Origin: Acanthaster planci
Lineage: Eukaryota; Echinodermata; Asteroidea; Valvatida; Acanthasteridae
Assembly (NCBI RefSeq): GCF_001949145.1
Contig: NW_019091362.1
Span: 1,928,729 to 1,950,070 of the forward strand
Length of the DNA stretch: 21,342 bases
Direction of reading: 5' to 3'
Shown here: positions 1 through 9,119 of the stretch, one piece after another
How positions within the stretch are numbered: position 1 is the first letter of the stretch
Layout of the letters: each line of letters starts with the position of its first letter
The notes under the pieces: generated by a model
The model's database searches: none
What the model saw: only the letters and a program-made list of their open reading frames with translations
Told to the model about the DNA's origin: nothing
Program-made: the position numbers and the translations under genes

Positions 1-184
1 AACAACACTGACTGCAAATTTACAGGTGAGCATTGTGCACATAGGCCCCATAACCAACCTCGACTCCATTGGCTGCACGCGCGTTTCTTCACTAGCCCCT
101 GGTTGTGTAGAATTCGACAATGACGCTGACTGGCTATTGAGAATGAATAAACATAAATGTAAAGCCAATCACACGCGTATTTAG

Positions 185-455
185 GGGGAGGGGCACGGAC
201 GTGTATAATAAAATCTGGACTCGCAATGCCCTTAATCAGCTTATAGAGACCACTGAATCCACGCGCAGCCATTTCACCGAGCCGAATACAAAGCTTTCCT
301 GGCAATGCCCGCCTTTGTACTTCCTGACGTCAATAAAAGGGAGCCAACCCATGCTTTTGTATTTGGCTCGGTAAAATGGCCGCTGGTTGGCTTCTTTTTC
401 ATACAAAGGCGTTGCAAGTCCAGGATTTTTATATACGTCCGTGGGGAAGGGGCGG
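185..455. mobile_element. Fold-back (MITE-like) element with long imperfect inverted arms
   Basis: The left arm (about 185-294) and right arm (about 353-455) are imperfect reverse complements. Two clear anchor blocks are CACGGACGTGTATA near 194, matched by TATACGTCCGTG near 432, and GCCATTTCACCGAGCC at 268-283, matched by GGCTCGGTAAAATGGC at 365-380. The centre of about 58 bp is unpaired. No transposase is encoded, so a non-autonomous DNA element is the simplest reading. I could not define a target-site duplication. The short open frames on both strands here arise from the two arms and are not genes. Confidence 0.55.
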
Positions 456-617
456 AAGGGTGTTGTACGACAAGCGCCCCCTACGTTCAAAGTCTTCTCG
501 TCCAGTTTTGTGCGGCGATGGAGTGCACATTCTTTCTTTCTCAGTTGCTTGAAAATGGACCATGAAGAGTCTTCGAAACCACGAACAACTGGCGATATTT
601 TAATTGATAATTTCATG

Positions 618-734
618 TGTGACTCCAGGTGTTTAAACCTGTAGTAAATATATTTCTTATCTGGGACTTTATATAATATGTAAAGTCCCAGATAAGAAAT
701 ATATTTACTACAGGTTTAAACACCTGGAGTCACA
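618..734. repeat. Perfect inverted repeat, 54-bp arms with 9-bp loop
   Basis: Positions 618-671 and 681-734 are exact reverse complements, separated by TATAATATG. The left arm begins TGTGACTCCAGGTG and ends CTGGGACTTTA. Transcribed, it would make a long perfect hairpin. No open frame or obvious target duplication goes with it. Identical arms mean either a recent fold-back insertion, arms kept alike by gene conversion, or a fold-back artefact of library or assembly. Confidence 0.9.
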
Positions 735-3364
735 TCATAAAAGGCTGTTTTGAGATGAAAAATGTCTTCAGGATAAATATTTGTTTCTTTTTATTTACCT
801 GCTATTCCCTTTTGACCGTGCCGTGCCAACTTTGCTGCCCGGGTTTCTGTGGCGTCGGTCGGTTGTGTGTGCTGCATCTCCACACGCTGTGAGCTTTAAT
901 CGACGTAAAGAAGTTTTCGACTAATGGATAAAATTTGAATGGGACGCATCATTCGTTTTTTTACAACGGGTGCGGAAAAAGGGTCATGTTGAAGGTAAAG
1001 TTTTCCCGTAAACGACTACAGTCTGAAAGTGATGCCTTTACACATGCATTTCAGGAAAAAACTCAATGTTGAAGGTGGGAGTTTTATAAAAAAAAAGCGT
1101 CGTTGTTATGCATGGATTTTAATTTGAGATCGCGGCACAGCGTGTTCTCGTGCAGCACCCACAGCAGGACCGAGAAGCCAAAATGGGAATCTTTTTCTAG
1201 AATCTCCATGAAACGAAGGGCTGGTGAACACATTGGAAAAAGAACAAGTGCTTTAGTAATCTCTGTAGGTAACAGAAACACTGGAGACTGTAGCTTTAAA
1301 TGAAACAATTCCTTATGAACACCCTCTTTTAATGAATGGAATATGCGTACAGGCCATTGTACGCACATCACACGCAAACCCCTTCCGGTTGCACTACACC
1401 AAATACGCGCCCATAGAAAACAGTGCAGAATTGGACCGAAATAGCGCCGCTTATTGACTCTCGTGAAGAGGTAGCCTCCTTTTTTTCACTGGAAATTCAA
1501 GATCATGGCTAGAAGATCACTTTTCGTTTCAAATTTATGGGGTTTAGCCATGGAATGTTTTTATTCGCCTTTCCCCGAAGATACCCCCAAAATAGAAGTA
1601 AAACCTAAGCGCTCATTTCTGAATGAAGCCACCAGCTTCTATTCAAAATAGGCCCGCAATTTGGGGCTTTTTGTGACAGAAACACCCCGAACTGGGAACT
1701 ATTAATCCAAAATTCGGGATTTATAGAAATATATAATTACCATTCTCAACCCTGTGCTTTCATGGTCAATTGAGGGCGTTGTTAGTGTGACGTAATCTTA
1801 GGACACAGATTTCTGTTTGAAAGAACCCAGAATTTACTTATTGAGAACATTTCTAAGCTTATTTCTGTGCACATAAAAACAATGAATCACCAAAGACCGA
1901 AAAAATTGGTCCTGCAAAGTCTACCAAAATGCAGGACTTTTTAGTGTTCAAACAATGTAACATTGATGATTTCTTTCTGGGATGATATCACAGTTTGTCT
2001 CATGAATATGGAAATATTCATCATCACTAAACCAAAAAGGCAATAAAAATAGCCTTTGAAATAGTAAAAAGCTTAAAATAAGGTTAAATGGAATACAAAG
2101 GTTAAAGGTGCATTTCGAGAATTTATAAAGCAAACTGATTGCAGCTACCCTTTAAAATTTTATTCTTTTTACGAGTCCATAATGTCCTGGTAAGTGGAAT
2201 TAATTGAGTCTCGGGTCTTTAGGTATTTCTCTGTGCACTTGGTATGTCATTACTATGCTCTGAGTCAAGGTATTAGTTTCATAATACAAAATGTGGGGTC
2301 TAATTTTCTGTATCTCTGCCACAGGTGATGTATAATATCACCCGATTCATTATTAAATAATGCCAATTACATGCACTTGCCAAACAAATAACAAGCTTTT
2401 GATCCGACTGAACGACATTTTTCAGTCCCATCACACAGGTCAGGTGTAACAGGGACACAAAAATATCTTTTTGGGTACTTTTGGGCCTCAGTTTTTGAGT
2501 GATCCATAAATGCATACAGACCTATAATACTTACACTCAAGTGCTGTTCGCCCTGTTGTTTTAGATAAGACAAAAGTCCAGTGAATCGATATTGGACGTG
2601 GTGTCAAATATCTATAATCCTTTCCAGATGGGTCGTCCAAGGTGTGGAATTGTTTCAAATGCATTTAAACAGATTTATGTTGTTTATAAAGTGTTGCAGT
2701 TTATGATTTGAGGCTTCACGTATATAACCATTGTTATTAGATGTCGATAAATAAATAATCAATTTTGAACAAGTCTTTGTCTAAATAATCAGGACACAAA
2801 TAATGTCCTGGTAAGTGAAAACAATGTGTCCCAGGAAACTGCGATGCCCTAAGGAAAGGTCACATTTGGCTGGGTCACACGAGATGTTGTTTTTCACGTG
2901 GCAGCAGTGAAGACCCCTATGCAGCTGCCGTGAAACCATCTTTACTTCCGAATTTTGTGTTGTCGTGCAAATAAACTACCAAAAAGTATCGCGTTCAAAG
3001 CAGTAGCGGAGCCTAAACATCGGAAGGGAGTGGACGCACGAACGTACACCAGAAAGGGGTAACAACATTTCCAGAAATGTGAAAGCTTTGGAAAATCATA
3101 GATATTTCAAAAAAACTATGGCCGGAAGAGCAATTGTAATATCTAATTAGAGCTTTGGTCATTTCATACAAATACCTCTGGTAGAGGTCGAGTGCAGGAT
3201 CGAGTGAATCAAACCTATTCGAAGAATGTTGAATATGAGTATAGCATTTTGAATTTTGAAATTGGTAATTGGAATGCTGGATTTTAAACAAAAAATCGAA
3301 TAATCGATACTTTTACCCTGATGCAGGTCATAACACCCCAAAGGCGGACTCCGAAGCCTTCAAG
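735..3364. other. Upstream non-coding region of gene 1
   Basis: I see no convincing exon, RNA gene or long open frame here. Short open frames on both strands lack recognisable domains and good splice contexts. An 18-bp direct repeat lies inside (2179-2196 and 2800-2817). The promoter of gene 1 must lie in the 3' part, but I cannot assign a TATA box or initiator with any confidence. Confidence 0.5.
2179..2817 (+). repeat. Pair of 18-bp direct repeats, about 620 bp apart
   Basis: ATAATGTCCTGGTAAGTG occurs exactly at 2179-2196 and again at 2800-2817. The flanks diverge quickly (GGAAT after the first, AAAAC after the second). The repeats could be the edges of a decayed insertion or simply a short dispersed motif. 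The intervening sequence has no recognisable coding content. Confidence 0.5.
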
Positions 3365-3425
3365 ATGGCGGCTTCCGGTCTAGTTGTTCTGATGCTGGCT
3401 GTGACTTTTGCGAGGATAACCGCTG
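3365..3425 (+). CDS. Gene 1 exon 1: signal peptide
   Basis: The ATG in AAGATGGCGG opens a 20-residue signal peptide with core LVVLMLAVTFA, followed by CTG|GTAAGA. The exon is 61 nt and leaves one base of a codon (phase 1). Gene 2 exon 1 has the same length and phase, which supports this start. Confidence 0.85.
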
Positions 3426-6400
3426 GTAAGAAAGCAATATTTTTCTTGAAAGTAGAATCTGCTTTCATGTCATTTGATAAAAGAATTTAATGACGATTCG
3501 TCCAGTTTCAGTCAAGATAAAGATTTCTCAACAAGAATCCCTTTACTGAACGACTTTGTCACTAATTTGTGATTAGGTTGATTAAACATGTGACCTGTTT
3601 CCACGAAATCCGTACAAAGATGCCGAAAGTTAATTTTTTTCACGTATTTTGATACTCGAGGTCATTTAATTCTCCAATAAATATAAAATGGTTACTTACT
3701 TCTTGCTTGCCCTGATAATACTTGGAGAAGGGATTCAGAGCCCATCATTTTCCAATCAATCAAAAGTTAACTTAAAAACATTTTGTTCTGTTGCATTTTG
3801 TCCCAGTTCGTTGGGAAACATCAGTATCGTAAAAGACACTTCTTACATGACAGAAATTTTAAATTTTCAAACCTCCTAAAATTCAGCATGTTCTCAACAC
3901 TGTTGGATGGTCATTTACCGTTCAAAATCACATGTATTTATATTTATTACTAAGCACCACTAGAGAGCCATATGTGTCAACTGTTCCAAACTGAGAAGAA
4001 TGACGGTTTACAGTGGCACCCGAGTCTGCTACCGGCATCACATTTTCAAATAAACTTCAGGTAGGCGTATGCCAAGGATACACAGTGTGAGTGTAGGGAT
4101 TTGCTAAACGTGTTTCAATATTTCACATCGTCAAGTTAAATTGTAACTTACGGGCACAAATTTGATCAGTACAAACTTGAGGTATAATAAAATCTTCCTG
4201 TCTAAGGAAATGGAGGAAACATTCCTATATCCCATAATGTAAAACACCGACCAGTAGACGAATACAGTCATAGAGAATTCCATTAGTTTTTACTAAACTG
4301 GCCACTGCCTCGTTTTGTATTGATTCATAACCTGTTGTGTTCCTAATGATCTTTATAAGCGAAAAGAAAAATCCAGCGCAAAAATATCCTGTTTATATTA
4401 AAAATGCACAGGGGTGAATGTTGCCGAGTGCCACTCATTCATTAAATTTTGTCAGTTTCTTATTATCATTCATAAGGTCACGACACATTTGTTTGGTTGG
4501 AAGCTTTAAGAAGTCGTGTGGTATAAACCTCTTTCAATTTGCAAGGCGGTTTAAAAAATACAAACTCGCGATTTGTTCATTTTTCCAGAGTGTTTGCGAT
4601 TGCTGATGTCCATATTGTTTTGGCTGAAAACACGGAAGATGGTAGCGACAGAGTTATTATCAGTAAGTTCAAACCTTTAGCTTTTTCAATAGATGACCTT
4701 TTGATTTAATGACCAGTGTAGCATGCCCTAACAAACTCTATGAATGTGTGAAGGTCGGGCATCGAAGGGGAATCTTCATTTCGATCTCGATACTTCAATA
4801 TATATGTATCGATAAGGCCAAGAGAAAGCAAAGTGATAGAAAGAAAAGACTGATGAATTAAATGAAGGCAATTCCAATGTGAAAGACTGTAACTGACATT
4901 GACCTCGACCTAGGATATGCCTCTAAACATCTGAGAGGAGGATGAAAAAAATTCCAGAGTATGTCATAGGCCAGTGAAAGGAAGTCAGAATACATCCTGA
5001 CACGGCCTTTAAAGATTTGTGACGGTACTGATTTGGAAGGGTGATATTAGCAGATAACAGTGTTCTCTGGAATGATTTCTTCACAGCCCTGGGGGACAAA
5101 ATGAATTCGGAGTCTTCAATCTACCGCCCCCTTCAACCAGGTAAAGAGAGCAAGGCAACTCCATATGAACTGAAGTGTGATCGGCTCAGCGAATACTGGG
5201 TGCAATTTGAATCAAGGTAGGAGGTTGTAATCACCCTTTTCTTTCAAATCATTTGACCTCTACAACTTCACAGTTCAGATTATTAAAATGTGCTTACAGT
5301 ATTTATACAGAGATAACACCCTTTAACAGATAAAGATTTGACTATAAAACATAACTTTTTTGTGACATTATAACTGAACGCTTAACAAATAAAGAGCAAG
5401 TTTGAGATTTTTTTGGAAAGGAACGCACCATATTTTTTTTTCAGAAAAATTTAGTGGCAATATTTCACTTACATAATGTATACAATGGGACTTTTTTACC
5501 AGATCTGTTAAAGTTGGACGAGTGGGCGAACGATTTGCCTTTCTAACATACGACTTGGATCCAAAGAGACCAATCACTCCCAAGTTTCTGGGATTTGGAA
5601 CGAGCATCTTGAGTGTAGGAGTCTTTAGCTTTGGTGCATTCAAGGAACACGGGCGTAAGTCAAATAATAACCAGAACAATTGCACAGCCGACCTATATGA
5701 ATTAGTTTTGGTTCTGAAGATTATGCTGTGGAGCCAGAAGATACGGGTGGATTGTGAACCCCTCGAAATCTCAAATGACATTTCATATTTCAACCCACGC
5801 GCGTTTTGTGGTCGAGGAGACTTTTAAGTGGAAACATTATTTGAAATATGAATCACCAAAGGCAACAAGTGGTTAACCGTAAAAGGTTCACGAGTGAGGC
5901 TTTTGCATCGGCATTCACATGATTGTTTTTTTCAGTATCCTATCCTGCGGTTTTGTTGCCAAACATGTCTGGAAATTGGGATTTCAAGCTATTCATGGTG
6001 ACAGATAACTAAGGTGGAAAGCTTGCGGTAGCACCATGCAAGGATACGATCTCCTTGTGAGTCTGTATGGCACTGAAAAGAGCCGTGAGGAACTCAACGA
6101 TTCGGACAGTATGCTCTGTCCGTCGTCAGGAGACCGACGACGGACAGAACCATACAGACTCACAAAGAGATCGTATCCTTGCATGGTGCTACCGCAAGCT
6201 TTCCACCTTAGATGTCTGGAAATTGATGAGACATTATTTTCACATTGTAAACTGGAAGAGTTCATTCAGATTCACATTTCATCAGAAGCATTTGTAAGGA
6301 AATACCATCAAGTAATCTAAGTGTAGATGAGATTTACCGATAGTATTGTATTCAAAGCAAGGATGTTTGACCCAAAAGGTCAGCATTTTGGAGCTCAACT

Positions 6401-8083
6401 TTGGAGTCCCATTTTTGAAGTTTGTGTGCATACATATTTATGAGTATGCAAATGGGCGGGGGGAGACAAAAGAGGATCCCGCCTACCCAAGGCGGTCCGA
6501 TCCCTTCCCAATTACGCCGCTGTTTGTCGAGTCCTCGTGACTAAGAAATTCACCATTGATTAACTTAACCTATCTGTAAAAGTGTCTTGGTTCAACTCTA
6601 GCTAAATTCAGTGACCACGTGTTCGTGACTGACAAGGGCTACTGCTACGAATGGATCCTGCGCCCGTGGCCCAAGTCAAGAAAAGTCTGTTTCCAAGTCA
6701 AATCCGAGGGTGTAGCAGCTGTTGCCCTCTCGCCAGTCAGGGACCCGAAGGCTGGAGAACTGCTCTATGAAATTGGTGAGTCAGCAACCAAACCTGTAGC
6801 TTGTGTTGATTTTGGTCGATAAGTCGTTTACGGGCTATTCATAATAGTGCACCTCCAAGAGTCTGCAACGCACTGGCCAATCACAACGCGCGAAATCTGT
6901 TGACCCTTTTCAAACGCTTATTGGGTCGATAGAATCCGTGCACTATGATTGGTCAACACGTCGCAAGCTCTTGGAGGCGCACTTTTGTGAAACGCGCGTA
7001 TTGAAAAAGCAAAATCGTTCATCGGCATTGCCAATCACTTAATATTAATTTATTAATTCCATTCGTGTAATAAAATAACTAGCTGCTTCAGCTAATGTTT
7101 TAAAGTAAATTTCAACTTCATGAAAAAGCGCGAGGCCATGTAAGTTTTCCATCCTTTATCTGCTTTGACATTGGACCTCTCCCTCAAGTGAGACTTACTT
7201 GGAAATCTCTCCAACAATGTATTTTATAGAAAGGTGATGGACACCAAAGAATAAATCACAATAAGGATTCAACTTTGCATGGACAGACACAACAATGCAA
7301 TTTATTGGGAATGTTGGACCTGCTCATTCAATGTAAGCAGCTTATAATGGGGAGCAAATATAAGGGCAGAAGACTTGTAATTTATTAGCTATTTTTATGA
7401 TAAATTGGCCCAATGTTGAAATGAAATGTGCACTCTCGCCATGCTCTAGAATTTGGCTTCTCGAACAACCAGATGACTGTAGTCCGTCGAGGCTTGCATG
7501 GGCCAAACGTTGAGGAGGAATCCACTCCGGATATCCTTGACTGTGAAGAATTCCGCTCTTTCTGTATCGAGGCGAGCGGTCCACACATCATTATCACAGC
7601 CCCAGGATCCCCCAAGCCAATCATGGACTTTGTGGACAGCGAACGGTCCGAAGTCATGTACCAGTACATCGGCTTTGCCGGCGGCTACGAGTTCGAGGTG
7701 TCGTGGAAATGGCAGGAAGACATGATTCCAGGTAGGATATTTAACAGAACTTCTATTTGTGACATAATATTGCCCCTTGTATTGTCCCTTGTAAGCTTGC
7801 AATGTTTGTACTTGATCTAGATTGTCTCATTGCTGACTGAAAACTGGTTCCTGACTGGGGACCCGCTTGAGGGACTCATTTCGCTCAAACAAGAACTTGT
7901 ATTTTACAAGACTGTATAAGCTCTTAAACACTCCCTTGATTCATTCTTGAGAGTTGACCAACCTGTTCAAGTGAATATTTGATATTCGGTTTTCTATTTC
8001 CCTTTGCAGATTATACGATCCCAGAATGTAAGTGCAAATCACATGCTTCAGAAATCATTTTTCTCGACTATACTGCGGCCTAA
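3365..8083 (+). CDS. Gene 1: secreted protein with two Methyltransf_FA (FAMeT-like) domains
   Basis: Hand-built model: join 3365-3425, 3955-4060, 4589-4662, 5087-5216, 5503-5654, 6602-6775, 7450-7731 and 8010-8083, about 350 aa. Residues 1-20 form a signal peptide (MAASG, then a hydrophobic VVLMLAV core). Domain 1 is about residues 28-175 and domain 2 about 176-326. Visible family signatures are VHIVLAE, LSEYWVQFES, FLGFGTS...GVFSF, then YEIEFGF, LDCEEFRSFCIEA and YIGFAGGYEFEV. Every junction keeps frame and aligns with the downstream paralogue. The family is named after arthropod farnesoic acid O-methyltransferase, whose enzymatic role is disputed. No SAM-binding methyltransferase motif is seen, so the role is unknown and the site probably extracellular. 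The 3' end is the least certain part: a perfect GTAAGT donor lies at 8028. Confidence 0.8.
3955..4060 (+). CDS. Gene 1 exon 2a: first part of Methyltransf_FA domain 1
   Basis: The frame reads NDGLQWHPSLLPASHFQINF before the donor CAG|GTAGGC. This matches NEFVWDLPILDSNPIVLWF of gene 2. It enters in phase 1 after TTACTAAG and leaves in phase 2. An alternative acceptor 9 bp downstream (AG at 3962-3963) also keeps frame. The upstream one gives a better spacing to the shared cysteine. Confidence 0.72.
4589..4662 (+). CDS. Gene 1 exon 2b: beta-strand segment of domain 1
   Basis: After acceptor TTTTCCAG the frame reads RVFAIADVHIVLAENTED and ends ATCA|GTAAGT (74 nt, phase 2 in, phase 1 out). It aligns with FSVYAQSNVYIALTADYAP of gene 2, where both parts form one 186-nt exon. 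Confidence 0.8.
5087..5216 (+). CDS. Gene 1 exon 3a: middle of domain 1
   Basis: Acceptor TTCTTCACAG, donor TCAAG|GTAGGA; 130 nt, phase 1 in, phase 2 out. It ends ELKCDRLSEYWVQFES, aligning with SLQCNRLNEYWVRYED of gene 2. The first half (LGDKMNSESSIYRPL) is diverged from gene 2. Confidence 0.82.
5503..5654 (+). CDS. Gene 1 exon 3b: end of domain 1
   Basis: Acceptor TTTTTTACCAG, donor GGGC|GTAAGT; 152 nt, phase 2 in, phase 1 out. It reads SVKVGRVGERFAFLTYD, then FLGFGTSILSVGVFSFGAF, which aligns with YVGYSTSYLGQGMFTFAF of gene 2. Confidence 0.87.
6010..6210. mobile_element. Composite fold-back element in gene 1 intron, 61-bp arms
   Basis: Arms 6010-6070 and 6150-6210 are reverse complements with one mismatch (CTCCTTG against CTCTTTG). 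The loop contains a second perfect 13-bp stem (6115-6127 with 6136-6148). The ends read TAAGGTGGAAAGC and GCTTTCCACCTTA, which fits a TA target with AGGTGG termini as in Tc1/mariner-type MITEs, but TA is too short to be decisive. It sits between exons 3b and 4 of gene 1, so the pre-mRNA would carry a long hairpin. It encodes no transposase. Confidence 0.75.
6602..6775 (+). CDS. Gene 1 exon 4: first part of Methyltransf_FA domain 2
   Basis: The acceptor is CAACTCTAG, giving KFSDHVFVTDKGYCYEWIL, then KVCFQVKSEGVAAVALSP and ending LYEI|G at GTGAGT (174 nt, phase 1 both ends). The nearer AG at 6610-6611 would hit a stop in the incoming frame, which fixes the acceptor choice. It aligns with HRYSEVVYWTGDPFCLDWIL of gene 2. 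Confidence 0.87.
6838..6991. mobile_element. Imperfect inverted-repeat (MITE-like) element in gene 1 intron
   Basis: The left arm starts TTCATAATAGTGCACCTCCA. The reverse complement of the right arm starts TTCACAAAAGTGCGCCTCCA and stays alignable for about 65 bp (GTTGACC, CCAATCA). The loop is about 20 bp. The two arms cover nearly the whole 154 bp. No open frame is present. I could not define a target duplication. Confidence 0.65.
7450..7731 (+). CDS. Gene 1 exon 5: second part of domain 2
   Basis: Acceptor CATGCTCTAG, donor CCAG|GTAGGA; 282 nt, phase 1 both ends. It reads FGFSNNQMTVVRRGLHGPN, then DILDCEEFRSFCIEASGPHI and YIGFAGGYEFEVSWKW. The matching gene 2 exon is 276 nt and shares the VGFAGG/YIGFAGG block. 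The exon is visibly richer in G+C than its flanking introns. Confidence 0.9.
8010..8083 (+). CDS. Gene 1 putative terminal exon (or 18-nt micro-exon 8010-8027)
   Basis: After acceptor CCCTTTGCAG the frame reads DYTIPECKCKSHASEII and stops at TAA 8081-8083, closing the gene in frame. However GAAT|GTAAGT at 8028 is a consensus donor. If used, exon 6 is only 18 nt, corresponding to the 48-nt linker exon of gene 2, and more exons would follow. I found no EGF exon downstream before gene 2. An AATAAA at 8789-8794 is a possible but distant polyadenylation signal. Confidence 0.5.
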
Positions 8084-8544
8084 AACCCACCATAGCGGTA
8101 TCTTCTTTTACCCTGCTTGAGGGTCCCACTTGGAAACCTCGTTCTCTTCACAGAAACTTGGTGTTATAAATTTAAAAGCGGGTGGAAAGTGTTGTCTGAA
8201 GCTAAATGTCTTGAAAAATACTTGCTGGGAATTCAAATCTTAGAAGGCTATTTCGATCGAGCGGAAACAGTATACGCCTTCGTTTTTTTACCTATATAAT
8301 TGGACTGAGTCCCCTCTCATCTTCAGAGAATTGAAATTTAAATTTCAACGTGTTGGTAGATCGAACCAAACTTTAAATCCAAACAAAAAATCAACTGCAA
8401 GTGTTTTTTTTATTTACTCAATTTTCGGATATGCCAAAAGAAATAATTGCGCTTTGGCATCAACAATATTTTTTTCTGTCACAATTCGGTTCTGTTTTAC
8501 TGATCATTCAGTACAAATTACTAAGATACAGCAGACAAGTCCAC

Positions 8545-8750
8545 ATTTCAGAATGAAAATCACAGTTAAATCCGGGGCGGGAAAGTCCACTTATCTCATA
8601 GCCACCGTTTAGATACCTCAACGGAGAAGATTTTTGAGCGACAATAGTGGTGTCGAAGCAGGTGGAGGTCTCCGCCCCATCAAGCGGGTTGAGAATTGCC
8701 GGTGTCAAGCCAACGGTCCAGAGTCTCTGAATTTTCTGATTCACTGACCA
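8545..8750 (-). pseudogene. Decayed inverted copy of domain 2, second exon (gene 2 exon 5-like)
   Basis: The reverse complement reads GTGAATCAGAAAATTCAGAG, against GTGAATCAGAGAATTCCAAG in gene 2 exon 5 (25 of 30 bases over this block). It continues GACACCGGCAATTCTCAAC against GACACCGGCTATCCTCAAC (22 of 26 over the block). The translated piece TPAILNPLDGAE matches TPAILNRLAFAE. Between the two blocks 32 bases are missing relative to gene 2, which shifts the frame. The exon end GAAAT|GT is kept but the donor became GTGGAC, and the acceptor AG appears as AC. Total length is 206 against 276 nt. Confidence 0.78.
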
Positions 8751-8949
8751 GTTCACTCCAGGAAGGAAATGGGTCCACTCGTAAAACAAATAAAGGTGAG
8801 CAGACATACACGCCCTCACATCTGAGTACTGACTAAAACTTCGTTGACGTAGTTTACTGGTAACAACCCTTCATTCTGTGATTGACGGTTCGGCATGTGA
8901 CGTTTAAGGCCGGGGCACAAGTCTGTTCAAAGACTGAAATTTGACGAAC

Positions 8950-9119
8950 AGCAGAAATTGCATGTGCATTCTTGTCAGACCAGATTTGTCAATATTCGTT
9001 ACAGCTCTGTTCCTGTTCTAACCTTGGCAACAAGCAAAATTCTAGCTGTCGATTTGGGGGTTCATTGCAATCCTTGCCAAGCAGATTCAAATCTCTGGTC
9101 GTATAGATAGCGGCGTGGT
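8950..9119 (-). pseudogene. Decayed inverted copy of domain 2, first exon (gene 2 exon 4-like)
   Basis: On the - strand GACCAGAGAT...ATCTGCTTGG, then AATGA, CCCAA, GAATTTTGCTT and GAACAGG follow in the order of gene 2 exon 4 (GACCGGAGAT, TTCTGCTTGG, AATGA, CCCAA, GAATTCTGCTT, GAACAGG). The frame gives LEFCLLPRLEQEQ, against SEFCFQAKAEQGP in gene 2, followed by a TGA. It lies upstream of the other fragment on the - strand, so exon order is preserved. The 3' boundary is approximate. No matching remnant of domain 1 was found beyond 9119. Confidence 0.7.

Noticed and set aside
236-616. 126-codon open frame on the - strand
   Set aside because: It overlies the inverted arms of the fold-back element and shares its peptide fragment with the + strand frame, so it is a by-product of the repeat.
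3688-3879. Small + strand open frame with a hydrophobic start, like a secreted peptide
   Set aside because: It lies in intron 1 of gene 1, has no cysteine pattern or domain, and AT-rich intron sequence readily gives such frames.
5368-5793. 141-codon - strand open frame, the longest in the window
   Set aside because: It is antisense to gene 1 exon 3b, where the + strand frame has clear homology to gene 2 and good splice sites.
6036-6320. Open frames on both strands over the intronic palindrome
   Set aside because: Both strands encode nearly the same peptide because of the inverted repeat; no independent evidence for coding.
8154-8299. Possible further coding exon of gene 1 after the acceptor at 8153
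   Set aside because: In the phase delivered by exon 6 the junction codon is TAA, so nothing beyond could be translated.
8508-8819. 103-codon - strand open frame as an intact gene
   Set aside because: Its sequence aligns with gene 2 exon 5, but the first half is in the wrong frame because of a 32-base gap, and the splice signals are damaged. Treated as a pseudogene fragment.
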